DNA of 13,277 bases from Pseudomonadota bacterium (GTDB taxonomy: Bacteria > Pseudomonadota > Alphaproteobacteria > Rhizobiales > Hyphomicrobiaceae): contig JAEYPL010000005.1 in the NCBI GenBank assembly GCA_023410905.1, positions 1 to 13,277 on the forward strand, written 5' to 3'. Shown here one piece after another: positions 13,240 through 13,277 of the stretch. The first letter of the stretch is position 1, and every line of letters starts with the position of its first letter. The notes below the pieces were generated by a model. The model worked only from the letters and a program-made list of their open reading frames with translations, ran no database searches and had not been told where the DNA came from. The position numbers and the translations under genes are program-made.

Positions 13240-13277
13240 ATGAGCCAGGGTCCTAAGAAGGACGAGTCGTCGTCGAC
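13240..13277 (+). CDS. Possible start of a gene running off the right edge
   Basis: An ATG at 13240 opens a frame (MSQGPKKDESSS) that runs off the window. The only Shine-Dalgarno-like bases are ACAGG close to it, and the strong purine run GGAGGGGGG (13190-13198) is too far away. Twelve codons cannot be identified; the call rests on position alone, after a promoter-like spacer. Confidence 0.2.
   Translation, partial: MSQGPKKDESSS

Overview
The window looks like a stretch of chromosome from an alphaproteobacterium of the order Hyphomicrobiales (Rhizobiales). The evidence is GC-rich coding sequence, split glycyl-tRNA synthetase genes (glyQ/glyS), a cytochrome bc1 assembly chaperone directly followed by a YceD/DUF177 gene, a BamE lipoprotein, an IF-1 with a basic C-terminal tail, and intergenic motifs that resemble alphaproteobacterial cell-cycle sites (a TTAA-N7-TTAA CtrA-type box and clustered GANTC sites). 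The genus cannot be fixed from the sequence alone.

Layout. Bases 1-864 hold the 3' part of a 3-hydroxyisobutyrate dehydrogenase-family oxidoreductase, closed by a hairpin terminator. An AT-rich spacer with a CtrA-like box precedes an unrecognised gene for a membrane-anchored protein (1103-1606). That gene converges, one base apart, on a minus-strand block transcribed from about 6100 down to 1608: glyQ, a small three-helix membrane protein, glyS and an AEC-family transporter. Divergent from glyQ is a small membrane protein gene (6195-6560), whose stop abuts that of bamE (6561-7046, minus).

From 7319 to 11681 all genes read forward: the ubiquinol-cytochrome c chaperone, YceD/DUF177, an S49 (SohB/SppA-like) peptidase, a 71-residue membrane-anchored protein, ribose-phosphate pyrophosphokinase (prs), a cold-shock protein, and a long-form IF-1. 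A hairpin that can work in both directions separates infA from a convergent minus-strand pair, a Nudix hydrolase and an Hpt phosphotransfer protein. The last 400 bases are mostly non-coding. They contain a dyad and four GANTC sites, and possibly the first codons of another gene at the right edge.

Function. Most of the window is housekeeping: translation (GlyQS, IF-1, CspA-type protein, YceD), nucleotide supply (Prs, Nudix), and envelope or respiratory assembly (BamE, bc1 chaperone). There is no mobile element, CRISPR array, tRNA or rRNA that I can see, and no obvious defence or secretion system. The least explained parts are four small membrane or membrane-anchored proteins (one lodged inside the glyQ-glyS operon) and several intergenic dyads and cell-cycle-like motifs.
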